A stretch of DNA of 64,000 bases from Paenibacillus sp. XY044 (GTDB lineage: Bacteria; Bacillota; Bacilli; Paenibacillales; Paenibacillaceae), in the NCBI RefSeq assembly GCF_002257645.1, contig NZ_NQMO01000001.1, forward strand, positions 434,001 through 498,000, read 5' to 3'. The notes beneath the pieces were generated by a model. It saw nothing but the letters and a program-made list of their open reading frames with translations. It searched no databases and had not been told where the DNA came from. The stretch's first letter is position 1. Each line of letters opens with the position of its first letter. Made by a program: the position numbers and the translations under genes. Shown one piece after another: positions 53,602-61,483 of the stretch.

Positions 53602-54609
53602 TTAACTCACCCTGATTTCATAATCATATCCCACGCCAGAATAAATCTCTTCATAAGATAGCCATTCTGGCCGTTTAATCTCATGCAAAAAGCCAAACAT
53701 CTCGTCCAATGTTCTTTCTTTGAAATCTTGAGGATAGAATATTTTATAATTAAAAATACTCAATAGCTCGGAAACCTTATGATCAAATCTTTCTTTGTAA
53801 TCTTTCTCCATTCGACTTATCTTTTCCCCATAAGGATATAGACCAGCAATTTCGAGCCAAATAATATCGCCATTATACAAAATTACATAGTCGCAATCTT
53901 TCTTTCCTTCGTAATCAGGAATCCATTCGTTATAAGATACATTTCTTAAATAAGATATTTTATTTTTTCGAAGCCAGTTTGAGACATCAAATTCATAATT
54001 ACTTTTACACAGTTCACCATTAGCGAATTCATGATGTGATCCAGAATTTCCGACACTAATATCAAAACCGTAATGAATTAATGTTTTATTCCAAGATCCA
54101 TACCTGTTTTGATAGCACCAAAAGGAAGGGTAATCTGGATTGTTATTGAATTCATGTAATTTAGGAGGACGACCATTCAAATTAACGAAGTCCATAAACT
54201 TCTCTTTTAGTTCGATATCTGTATAGCGAGAGACCTTCTCTTTCAGTCCAGCAGCTTTGATTGCGTTATTCCACGATCCGAATTCTTTATTAAAATGGTA
54301 CGACGAGGGGTAACCTTTTGCGTCATCCATATCTTTGGCATAAGGCTGTCTGCCGAACTCATTTATGAAACGATCTATTTCAGTTAAAAGATATTCCTTG
54401 GTATAGTTGAGTTTAGGTGGAATATCGAAACCTGCTTGCCTAAGCGCTTCATCGAAAGAGGGGAAATGATTAGTAAAAGTTTTTCGAGATGGATATCCTT
54501 CAAGCTTTTCAAAATCTTTCTGTACCGGCATTCTTCCATGCTCTTTGACAAACCTTTGAAGCTCAGCGATAAGAAATTCTTGTTTATATCCACTATATTT
54601 ACTTTTGAT
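53602..54609 (-). CDS. Freestanding homing-type nuclease with three DNA-binding repeats; start unusual
   Basis: About 335 residues if begun at the AUC at 54609. Three homing-endonuclease-associated repeats (each with FVKEHGRMPVQKDFEKLEGY-like pattern, at about residues 12-62, 72-125, 130-180), then a PD-(D/E)XK-like nuclease domain: YEFDVSNWLRKNKI, WIPDYEGKKDCDYVI, IIWLEIAG. The first repeat begins upstream of the first canonical start (ATG 54531); codons for KQEFLIAELQRFVKEHGR are in frame and AAAGGAG sits 8 bases before the AUC. No ATG, GTG or TTG is available in frame there. Starting at 54531 would cut the first repeat in half. Confidence 0.75.
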   Translation of the reverse strand: MKSKYSGYKQEFLIAELQRFVKEHGRMPVQKDFEKLEGYPSRKTFTNHFPSFDEALRQAGFDIPPKLNYTKEYLLTEIDRFINEFGRQPYAKDMDDAKGYPSSYHFNKEFGSWNNAIKAAGLKEKVSRYTDIELKEKFMDFVNLNGRPPKLHEFNNNPDYPSFWCYQNRYGSWNKTLIHYGFDISVGNSGSHHEFANGELCKSNYEFDVSNWLRKNKISYLRNVSYNEWIPDYEGKKDCDYVILYNGDIIWLEIAGLYPYGEKISRMEKDYKERFDHKVSELLSIFNYKIFYPQDFKERTLDEMFGFLHEIKRPEWLSYEEIYSGVGYDYEIRVS

Positions 54610-54641
54610 ATCAAATACTCCTTTCCGATAAAATAACTCTT

Positions 54642-55076
54642 TTATTTAACTTTCACGTCTAGTCCTTGTTTCTTGAGTCCGACATACAACGCAGCTACGT
54701 GACCCCTGGTATCTGCAAGTTCTTCTTTAGTAGCTTCAACAAAGTCACGAGGTCTGCCATAGTAGGGGAATTCAAAATCGTAACCATCTCCGCTGACGAT
54801 AACTTCACTCACATTCTTATCTCCATCCATGCGATGCGACTCAATGGATAATGTAGTATCATTGACCATTGTCGTAAGGATGTTTTCGTCATCAGTTAGA
54901 CCGCCATCATCTTTTTGTCTTTCGTATAAAACAGGTTCATAAACTGCATATACAACATCTTCAATTTTCTCTTTCATTGTTTCTCTGCCAACTTGAGCAA
55001 CACTTGTTTGAAGTGACTTACTTATTTTCGCTTTAATCAGGTTCTCAAGCTCTTTTAAGTCTTTTGCTTTAGGCAT
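54642..55076 (-). CDS. Phage tail/neck protein, unknown
   Basis: A 144-residue protein. The segment VYEPVLYERQKDDGGLTDD resembles the Y-P-x-Y-x-R pattern of HK97 gp10-type neck or tail-completion proteins. The start overlaps the preceding gene by 8 bases, so the two are coupled; the pair sits right after the major tail protein, where tail assembly chaperones (gpG/gpT) usually lie. Whether a frameshift joins the two was not shown by any slippery run I could find. Confidence 0.65.
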   Translation of the reverse strand: MPKAKDLKELENLIKAKISKSLQTSVAQVGRETMKEKIEDVVYAVYEPVLYERQKDDGGLTDDENILTTMVNDTTLSIESHRMDGDKNVSEVIVSGDGYDFEFPYYGRPRDFVEATKEELADTRGHVAALYVGLKKQGLDVKVK

Positions 55077-55536
55077 TTACTTCACCAGTTGAAAGAGAAG
55101 AGGAGATTGCATATTCGCCAATAAGTTTTCCAAGGCGATTACTATTTTTTGCGAGTTTATCATATACTTTGTTCAATTCTGACTCTTCATAGGAATTAAT
55201 CACTTCCTCAAGAATGCCTGTATCATACAGTACCTTTGCAACTTCAATAAACTTAGCCACATTACGGTCTTTAGGAATCATTGGGACATTGGAGAACTCT
55301 CTTAAAATTAATGTTTGAAGAATGGCTCCCGTTCCTCGAATAAACTCGTCGTCAATTTGATTTCCTCTACTTACTTCCTCAAACATAGACAGATAGTCGA
55401 AGATAACTGTATCGATTTTCGATTCCTTAAATGCGATATCGATTACTACTTCTTTATCACCTAATACATATACAGTCTTTTTTTTATCTTTAGACTTTGC
55501 TGCGTTGTTAATAGCAGACGCTGTTAGTTTACTCAT
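55069..55536 (-). CDS. Putative tail assembly chaperone
   Basis: A 155-residue mostly helical protein (KLTASAINNAAKSKDKKKTVY start, acidic helical body) following the major tail protein. Length, helical nature and place fit the tail assembly chaperone gpG class that coats the tape measure. Overlaps the next gene by 8 bases. No sequence signature was recognised, so this is a positional call. Confidence 0.6.
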   Translation of the reverse strand: MSKLTASAINNAAKSKDKKKTVYVLGDKEVVIDIAFKESKIDTVIFDYLSMFEEVSRGNQIDDEFIRGTGAILQTLILREFSNVPMIPKDRNVAKFIEVAKVLYDTGILEEVINSYEESELNKVYDKLAKNSNRLGKLIGEYAISSSLSTGEVNA

Positions 55537-55630
55537 TTATTTCACTCCCGTTTTATTGATGTGTCCTAAGACACTTTATTAAACATTCTTTTGAGAAGAA
55601 GGCTCTAAAAATGCCTTAATAAAAAGTAAA

Positions 55631-55664
55631 AAGAAGAGACTATATCAAAATAGTCTCTTCTTTG
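55631..55664 (-). terminator. Terminator after the major tail protein gene
   Basis: AAGAAGAGACTAT (55631-55643) with ATAGTCTCTTCTT (55650-55662). On the minus strand a T run follows. It lies about 20 bases after the major tail protein stop. Confidence 0.88.
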
Positions 55665-55684
55665 AAAGTGTTATATTTATTTAA

Positions 55685-56482
55685 TTAAGCGACTTCATTT
55701 TGATCGTAAATAGTCATTGTGTACAGTTCATTGCCATTAACCGGCTTTAGGATTTGCATTGGAATATCAAATGCAGAAGGATCTCCATCAGCAGCCATCG
55801 AAATTGTCCAGTTATCTTCCATCTTGGCTTTATTAATTACAATTTGTGCAGCATAATCTTTCTCATCTTCTGTATTACGAACAAGGCAATCAAGTACAAC
55901 TTTATATGTACCAGCGAACTTGTCAGAAGATACGGTAATGGTTTTCGCTGTTGTTCCAGTGTTAACTTTGTAGTAAACTGCAACTTCTTCGCCATCCTCA
56001 AACTCTCCATCTGCAAAGGTAACCACTTTAGCAGCAAGAGTGTACTCACCAGTTTCTGCAGTATCTGATGCAAATGTAATCTCTTCGCCATGTGTACCAT
56101 CAGCATTCAGTTTGTAAACGCTGATTAGTCCTTTAGCGGCATCTAGCGGAGTCGATTTCAGTGTCACCTTATCAGAAGCAACTTTCAATGCTTCTCTTTG
56201 GTACACAGATTTCGCACCAGTAGCAATATCGTTACCCGTCATCATTGCAATAACCTCATTAGTGAATACTGCGTCTTGAAGTGTTACCGTACCACCACGG
56301 TTACCAGAAAATCCAACGATGTTGGCATTACCGCGACCACCTTTTGCATAAACGGTTTCGGCGGTATTCTCAAGACCAGAAGTTTTGAGGTTCGTTAATT
56401 GGACACGAGCTTTACCCGTAGATAGATCATAGAATGTAGCAAGCGCTACTTCTCGTACTGCCCATACGTTTGGTGTTGCCAT
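55685..56482 (-). CDS. Major tail (tube) protein
   Basis: A 265-residue protein: start ATPNVWAVREVALATFYDLS, beta-rich body with Lys/Thr/Val strands, inserted Ig-like region (about residues 115-170, SVYKLNADGTHGEE, VVTFADGEFEDGEEVAVYY), and a C-terminal half of the tube fold (TMTIYDQNEVA end). Known role: rings that stack into the tail tube. It is followed by its own terminator, fitting a highly expressed structural gene. Confidence 0.82.
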   Translation of the reverse strand: MATPNVWAVREVALATFYDLSTGKARVQLTNLKTSGLENTAETVYAKGGRGNANIVGFSGNRGGTVTLQDAVFTNEVIAMMTGNDIATGAKSVYQREALKVASDKVTLKSTPLDAAKGLISVYKLNADGTHGEEITFASDTAETGEYTLAAKVVTFADGEFEDGEEVAVYYKVNTGTTAKTITVSSDKFAGTYKVVLDCLVRNTEDEKDYAAQIVINKAKMEDNWTISMAADGDPSAFDIPMQILKPVNGNELYTMTIYDQNEVA

Positions 56483-56498
56483 TAAATAATTCCTCCAT

Positions 56499-57218
56499 TT
56501 ATGTATTTATTTTATTTGCCCAGTGAATATCGGACATTTTTATGTTTTTACCATCTATAGTGCCTGCGTACATTCCTGTAAGAGTATGATGATAGTTATC
56601 AATATTGTTTGTGATATAAAAACCACTATAGATTTGGAAGATGTTTAAATCAAATACATTAAAGATATTTAAACCATTCTGCTTCCAAGCTAGGGCGGTA
56701 ACAATGCTTACTAAGTCCATTTTTTCTTTTGGTTTAGGCTGCTTTTTTCTGTTCTTTAAAATTGCATTTATCATTTCTTGTGCTTTAGAGTTACCAGGTT
56801 TAAACTCTGGTTCTTTTTCGAACTTTATATGATTTGCAGTTTTAATTGCATGCTGAAAGCTATCAAAGTTGGAATGATCAAGCCTTCCATCGTCTCCAAT
56901 AATAAAAAATGCTTCATACATGCTGTCAGTCATGACAACATTTGATCTGAAAAGCATTTTTAAAGCTGCCAAAGAAGCATTTCTGAAGTCTTCATCGTGA
57001 TAACAGTTTGCATAGAATACGTCAAAATTGGTGATAGAATCATCTATGCTTTGCTGAAGCATGGTTTTATCGATTATTAGCTGTGCCAAAAGTTGATTAT
57101 ATGTACTTAGGCCTATCTCGGACACTTCGCGAAATGTTGGAATATAAATAAATCCAGCCTTGTCTAATGGAATAGGGAGGTTAGCTAGTAGTTTGCATTC
57201 CAGGTCTTCTTGGTTCAT
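56499..57218 (-). CDS. Phage head-tail region protein, unknown
   Basis: A 239-residue, mostly helical protein with a start NQEDLECKLLANLPIPLDKAG and a central Lys/Pro-rich stretch (RKKQPKPKEKMD, about residues 157-168). Placed between connector genes and the major tail protein, 16 bases before the latter. No family recognised. A role in tail assembly is only positional. Confidence 0.6.
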   Translation of the reverse strand: MNQEDLECKLLANLPIPLDKAGFIYIPTFREVSEIGLSTYNQLLAQLIIDKTMLQQSIDDSITNFDVFYANCYHDEDFRNASLAALKMLFRSNVVMTDSMYEAFFIIGDDGRLDHSNFDSFQHAIKTANHIKFEKEPEFKPGNSKAQEMINAILKNRKKQPKPKEKMDLVSIVTALAWKQNGLNIFNVFDLNIFQIYSGFYITNNIDNYHHTLTGMYAGTIDGKNIKMSDIHWANKINT

Positions 57219-57222
57219 ATAA

Positions 57223-57690
57223 TCACTCCACTAACTTGAAAGAGGTATAGAACCCTGCGTAACTGTCGTTAACATACATCTCATCCATCTTATAAAAATT
57301 GGTTTTTCCAATTCCTATCCCTCGCTGACCATCCATTAGTTTGTTAATCTCATCCAATAAGTAGTCACTTCTGAGAAATCCATAATCAGTTCTCATTAGG
57401 CTATTGTGAATGATTACGTAGAGATAAATATATCCTTTGGTAAATCGGTTGTTGATTGGTCCATAACCTCTAAAAGCCATTGTGATATAACTTTTTGCCT
57501 CGACACTCAACTCAGGCACTTTGCTTGTTGGATAGATGTTTTCATAAAACAAATCGCTACCATCTTCAATGTCTGGCTTATCTAAGAAGTCACTATCTGG
57601 GTAATACAGTGCTTTACACAAGTCAGGTGAGCCGATAAGCCTTAGCATAATCGTTTCTTTGTCTTTGCTTAAATCCTTTAATCTGCTCAT
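57223..57690 (-). CDS. Putative tail terminator/connector protein
   Basis: A 155-residue protein (SRLKDLSKDKETIMLRLIG start). ATG 57690 has GAGGAGGTG 6 bases before; a GTG three codons earlier overlaps that site. Size and position after the head-closure-like gene fit a tail terminator or connector subunit, but the sequence gives no clear signature. It is separated from the next gene by 4 bases. Confidence 0.6.
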   Translation of the reverse strand: MSRLKDLSKDKETIMLRLIGSPDLCKALYYPDSDFLDKPDIEDGSDLFYENIYPTSKVPELSVEAKSYITMAFRGYGPINNRFTKGYIYLYVIIHNSLMRTDYGFLRSDYLLDEINKLMDGQRGIGIGKTNFYKMDEMYVNDSYAGFYTSFKLVE

Positions 57691-57703
57691 CGAACACACC
57701 TCC

Positions 57704-58894
57704 TCAGATAGCAGATTTTATTTGAATCTGTTTTGATGAAGAAATTAACCCATCATCTGATTCAACATGTAGTAAGACATAACCAATAGAATCTCCCCGA
57801 ACAGAGCATGCGTTGTTCGATTGAGATGTAATTATTGCCGATGAGGTAGAATTACCATTTAAATCGGTTAGCCTAAACAATCCAGATATATGAACTTCGG
57901 TTCCATTGTCACAAAAGACACAATTATAAGATTTTGATTTTGACTTAGTAATCGTAGTGTCACCATTAATCATTACTGAATAGTTATGACTTTCGACAAC
58001 TGATATTGTAACTTCGATTATCATATAAACATCCTTATATCCGACAGTTACTGTAGCTTGACCATCAGAAATACCGGTTATAAGTCCTAATTCATCGACA
58101 GTGCAAATATCGGGGTCCGAAGATACAAAAGATAGAGTAGGGGAGAGGAGAGGAGTCCCATTATTAGTGACTGTAACAGAGGGGATAAAAGTATCTCCGA
58201 CTTTTAATGAAATGTTTGTTTGATCAAGTTGGATAGAGTAATTTGGTTTAACATAATCAGCAATGCGCAGTTCAACATTATCCTTTGATGGGTCGATTGC
58301 ATCAGCATCAAGAACAAGATATATCAAGTTGTCTTCAAGTCTATCAATAGCGCTTATTTTCCAGGCTCGACCATCAAAAACAAACCTTCGTCCCTTTGTG
58401 AAAAGAGAGGTGTGAGTATTATTTTGAATTGTCAACTGTCTTCGCTCATTATCCAGGTTGATAATTTTCCCGTCTTGAATACCAAAGTTACTCAACGCAG
58501 TTGTTGTATAAGTAAACCAAGTCTCTTGAACATCACCAGCGGAATCAAGCCACTTTAGAGTTGATAAGCATTTACGCAATATGCCACTCTTATAAACTTC
58601 ACTGTTTTCATCGTAGTGAATGACAATCCACTTATCATTTTTCCATTCTACAGTTCTACCGGCTATGATTGACGAATGAAATGGTGCAATGAAATCCTTA
58701 GTATCCTTTGCATCACTATTATCTGTGATTTGAAGATCGTATTTATCATTGGAATCTACATCTACTACCTGATAGTAAACAGGAGATTCTTTAAATACAG
58801 AATTTAAATTCTGTTCACTAACATTCACTCTGATGTCACGGATATTTGCTCCATACATTTCATCACGTAATTTATACTTGTCTTTATAACTCAT
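57704..58894 (-). CDS. Head-tail connector protein with BIG2 Ig-like domain
   Basis: A 396-residue protein. The N-terminal 225 residues form a connector-like part (KLRDEMYGANIRDIRVN; FTKGRRFVFDGRAWKISAID). A bacterial Ig-like (BIG2) domain follows at about 228-318, marked by ISLKVGDTFIPSVTV, CTVDELGLITGISDGQATVTV, then a second beta domain to the end. Ig-like domains on phage particles are thought to aid weak surface binding. The start overlaps the previous stop by 4 bases (ATGA). Confidence 0.72.
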   Translation of the reverse strand: MSYKDKYKLRDEMYGANIRDIRVNVSEQNLNSVFKESPVYYQVVDVDSNDKYDLQITDNSDAKDTKDFIAPFHSSIIAGRTVEWKNDKWIVIHYDENSEVYKSGILRKCLSTLKWLDSAGDVQETWFTYTTTALSNFGIQDGKIINLDNERRQLTIQNNTHTSLFTKGRRFVFDGRAWKISAIDRLEDNLIYLVLDADAIDPSKDNVELRIADYVKPNYSIQLDQTNISLKVGDTFIPSVTVTNNGTPLLSPTLSFVSSDPDICTVDELGLITGISDGQATVTVGYKDVYMIIEVTISVVESHNYSVMINGDTTITKSKSKSYNCVFCDNGTEVHISGLFRLTDLNGNSTSSAIITSQSNNACSVRGDSIGYVLLHVESDDGLISSSKQIQIKSAI

Positions 58895-59316
58895 TTGAGG
58901 TTACCCAAATTACCATTGTTATAGGTGTAATCGAGTATAAGTTTCTCTGCTTCTTTTCTCTTGGTATCCCTAATATCCAATAGCTGCTTTAAATGTGCCG
59001 CTTGAGATGTCATTGAGAAATCTTTTGTTGACATGAATTGTTTTAGATTCTCAATAGATATAATAAGTGGATTAAGGTATTCAACAACCATCAGCGTTCC
59101 GAGTATTAATATGTCTTCGTCTCCAAGTCTCTCTTCAAAAGACAGTCCATCTCGCTTGGACAAATCTAATTTACACTTTCTAAATCGAGGAATACTGTTC
59201 AGCAGATATCGATATTTTAGGCCGTCATCAGCATCATTCTCCATGAAAATAGAGTCCGATATCTGACTTAAAAACACATCGTAAATTTCATCAAATTGAG
59301 TTCCCACTAGCAACAC
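58891..59316 (-). CDS. Putative head-tail adaptor
   Basis: A 141-residue protein, helical, with a start at a GTG (59316) and other GTG/TTG codons close by, so the start is uncertain. The gene order (after capsid and a small gene, before the BIG2 connector) fits a head-tail adaptor of the gp15/gp6 type. IRDTKRKEAEKLILDYTYNN is the C-terminal helix. The identification is positional. Confidence 0.6.
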   Translation of the reverse strand: MLLVGTQFDEIYDVFLSQISDSIFMENDADDGLKYRYLLNSIPRFRKCKLDLSKRDGLSFEERLGDEDILILGTLMVVEYLNPLIISIENLKQFMSTKDFSMTSQAAHLKQLLDIRDTKRKEAEKLILDYTYNNGNLGNLK

Positions 59317-59321
59317 CCCAA

Positions 59322-59837
59322 TTAGTTATTAGGGTCTAGTTTTTGTCCTAAACCTTCTTCGATTGCTTTGATGACATGAACATCTCTAAGTTCCCCAACT
59401 AAATATTTATCTCTTGCAAATCCAAAAATCAGAGATTTAGTATTCGCATTCGCTTCTTTAATTGCTTGTTTAATTTGCTCAGGAGATTGTCCAAGAATAT
59501 GATTGATGTCATCTAAATCAACAACATTTTTCTGGAATCGAGCAAGGTTCAAATATTCAACTGCCTCTTGATCCAATACCTTAAGCCATCCTTTTTCAAG
59601 GAATGATCGCTGCGACGAAAGCATTGTTCTGAGTTCGCTCAATTCCATAACGTCTTCATCACCAAAGTCAGTGAATTTCCAGACCTGACCAGAACGAGGG
59701 GATTTATAAATCAAGCCACCTTTGACATTACTGGCTACTGAGACCAACATATTCTCGTCTAACTTTTTACGTACTTTCTTTTGTTCTTGAGTTTGTTCTT
59801 TGTTCTCTGTTTTATTTGTACTCATAGATTGTTTTGC
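59322..59837 (-). CDS. Phage protein after the major capsid gene, unknown
   Basis: A 171-residue hydrophilic protein: Lys/Gln/Glu-rich first 25 residues, then a folded part with VWKFTDFGDEDVMELSELRT and a C-terminal helical portion. TTG 59837 is chosen because GAAGGGAG lies 8 bases upstream; an earlier TTG sits within that site. No family recognised; it may act in capsid or connector assembly. Confidence 0.65.
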   Translation of the reverse strand, partial: AKQSMSTNKTENKEQTQEQKKVRKKLDENMLVSVASNVKGGLIYKSPRSGQVWKFTDFGDEDVMELSELRTMLSSQRSFLEKGWLKVLDQEAVEYLNLARFQKNVVDLDDINHILGQSPEQIKQAIKEANANTKSLIFGFARDKYLVGELRDVHVIKAIEEGLGQKLDPNN

Positions 59838-59870
59838 CAAAATATTTACTCCCTTCAAAATAAATTTTTA

Positions 59871-59892
59871 AAGGAGGGGAGTATCCCCTCCA
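59871..59892 (-). terminator. Terminator after the major capsid gene
   Basis: GGAGGGG/CCCCTCC (59873-59879, 59885-59891), 5-nt loop, followed on the minus strand by TTTAAAAATTT. It lies 10 bases after the capsid stop. Confidence 0.75.
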
Positions 59893-59901
59893 GTTTTGCA
59901 A

Positions 59902-60885
59902 TTAAGCCAGAATATATACGCCGTATTTAGTGGCAGTTTCCACGCCTACGCCATATTTCTTACGAAGTTCGTATTCCTTGGAGTCATCTTTATTTCCTGT
60001 TGCTTCGTTAATGAGTGCTTCACCTTCCATGACAAACTTAACAATCTTCTCATCACCGTTAGGAAGAATGAGCAGGAAGTTATTATCAATTGCAAATTCA
60101 TCGGTACCGACTTTGTGTGCTTGAGGCATAATGCCGAACGTAATACCATCTACTTCTTTAAAGTAGCCATCAGCATTGCGGGCGTTTTTCATGTCCTCAG
60201 AAACGTAAGAAGGAACTGCTTTCTGAACTGCAAGACGAGTACCAATAACCATTGGATTCATGCCTGTTTGAGCACGAACATGTTCTACAAGTGTATTGAA
60301 TTCATCTGCATCCCAAGATCCGGTATATTTGTACGGAGCGGTAAGGCCATTATAAGCAGCTTTAACAGCATTAAAAATTTGTTCAGTAGCTTTAGCTTTA
60401 AAAGATGCCTCGACTTTATTTACAAGTTTAACCCAATCAACACGACCGGCAAGGAAACGTTCAAGTTCTTCATAAATTGCTACTCCATACCAATCAGTAT
60501 CGATTTGGTAAGGTTGGCCTTCAGCAATTCTCTGGCGTTGCAGGTTGTTAGTGCCACCGGCAATTTTTGCAACTTCAAAGAGTTCATCGGACTCTGGAAG
60601 AAAGGAGAGTTTGTCACCGAATGCCGTAGAGCGATAATCAACGAATTGATCGAATTGATCTTTAATTCCTTCTTCAACACGCACGTCTACAACTTCTTCA
60701 ATGATCTCGAAAATGTCGTTTTTGTTTCTGCGGAATTTCTTAGCATCGAATTTACCATCTGCGGAACCAGTAAGTTTGTTTAGAGCTTCACGAAGCTTTT
60801 CGTTAGCTTCTTCTTTGGAGTATGTTGCAACAGAGCCTTTCAATAGATCTGTTGCCAAATCAATAATCGCATTTTGTGTTTCCAT
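59902..60885 (-). CDS. Major capsid protein, HK97-fold
   Basis: A 327-residue capsid protein with a helical N-terminal arm (about residues 1-60, Glu/Lys-rich) and the HK97-type core: FLPESDELFEVAKIAGG, KATEQIFNAVKAAYNG, MNPMVIGTRLAVQKAVPSY and a C-terminal EYELRKKYGVGVETATKYGVY strand typical of the P domain. Placed after the protease/scaffold and decoration genes and followed by a terminator. Recognition is by order and core pattern. Confidence 0.85.
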   Translation of the reverse strand: METQNAIIDLATDLLKGSVATYSKEEANEKLREALNKLTGSADGKFDAKKFRRNKNDIFEIIEEVVDVRVEEGIKDQFDQFVDYRSTAFGDKLSFLPESDELFEVAKIAGGTNNLQRQRIAEGQPYQIDTDWYGVAIYEELERFLAGRVDWVKLVNKVEASFKAKATEQIFNAVKAAYNGLTAPYKYTGSWDADEFNTLVEHVRAQTGMNPMVIGTRLAVQKAVPSYVSEDMKNARNADGYFKEVDGITFGIMPQAHKVGTDEFAIDNNFLLILPNGDEKIVKFVMEGEALINEATGNKDDSKEYELRKKYGVGVETATKYGVYILA

Positions 60886-60923
60886 AAAATTATAAATCCT
60901 CCTGTATAATTATATATATTTTA

Positions 60924-61394
60924 TTAGGCTTGAATAACGCGGAAAGTAGTTGCAGGTTGTCCGTAAAGCTTTCCTTTGCGAATAACTACCGCAGCGAATC
61001 GAGTACCACCAGTAAGATCGGCCGCTGCAGCAAGTTTTGTTTTCCCATTAGCAGGAAGGAGATACTTATCAACAGCGCTTACTCCATCAATTACATCATC
61101 AGTTACGGTAACAATGTCACCTACATAAAAATGATCAGCACGAGATGGTTTACCTGCTTTGTTTACAAAGTCAAGAAGACCTTTGCCTTTCTCATAGACT
61201 AGTTCAGGTGAGGAAACAATAAGAATTTCTTGTGTAGTTACGTCAGTCGGTGCTACACCGTTAACCAATTCTCTTTCATTAGCAACTGGGGAACCTAGAG
61301 CTACAACTTGACCGTTTTGAGTATCAGCAGCAAGAACAATACTTTCAATATTGCCTGCTACAACAGATTGCATTTTATCTTTGCGAATCGCCAT
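60924..61394 (-). CDS. Capsid decoration/stabilisation-like protein
   Basis: A 156-residue beta-rich protein (ESIVLAADTQNGQVVALGSP, DFVNKAGKPSRADHFYVGDI) located between the protease/scaffold and the major capsid genes. That order and the pattern of a surface-type beta protein (variable-loop Asn/Gly rich) match head decoration proteins. The stop is followed by the capsid gene after 38 bases. Family membership is inferred. Confidence 0.7.
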   Translation of the reverse strand: MAIRKDKMQSVVAGNIESIVLAADTQNGQVVALGSPVANERELVNGVAPTDVTTQEILIVSSPELVYEKGKGLLDFVNKAGKPSRADHFYVGDIVTVTDDVIDGVSAVDKYLLPANGKTKLAAAADLTGGTRFAAVVIRKGKLYGQPATTFRVIQA

Positions 61395-61435
61395 AATTTA
61401 TAAAATCCTCCTTGGTTTTTAAAAGAAAATAAATA

Positions 61436-61454
61436 AACACACCATTGGTGTGTT
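61436..61454 (-). terminator. Hairpin between protease/scaffold and decoration genes
   Basis: AACACACC/GGTGTGTT (61436-61443, 61447-61454) with a 3-nt loop and a weak T-rich tail on the minus strand. It may be a weak terminator or an RNA processing site. Confidence 0.5.
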
Positions 61455-61483
61455 AAATAATTTAATATAATTTTGTTATCTGC

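Noticed and set aside
55069..55090. Programmed frameshift joining the two genes after the major tail protein
   Set aside because: The genes overlap by 8 bases, but the second has its own ATG and no clear slippery heptamer was found at the overlap; simple coupling explains it.
59896..60783. Plus-strand open frame of about 295 codons opposite the major capsid gene
   Set aside because: The minus-strand capsid protein has the domain pattern, order and ribosome binding site; the plus frame is Cys/Phe-rich with no family features.
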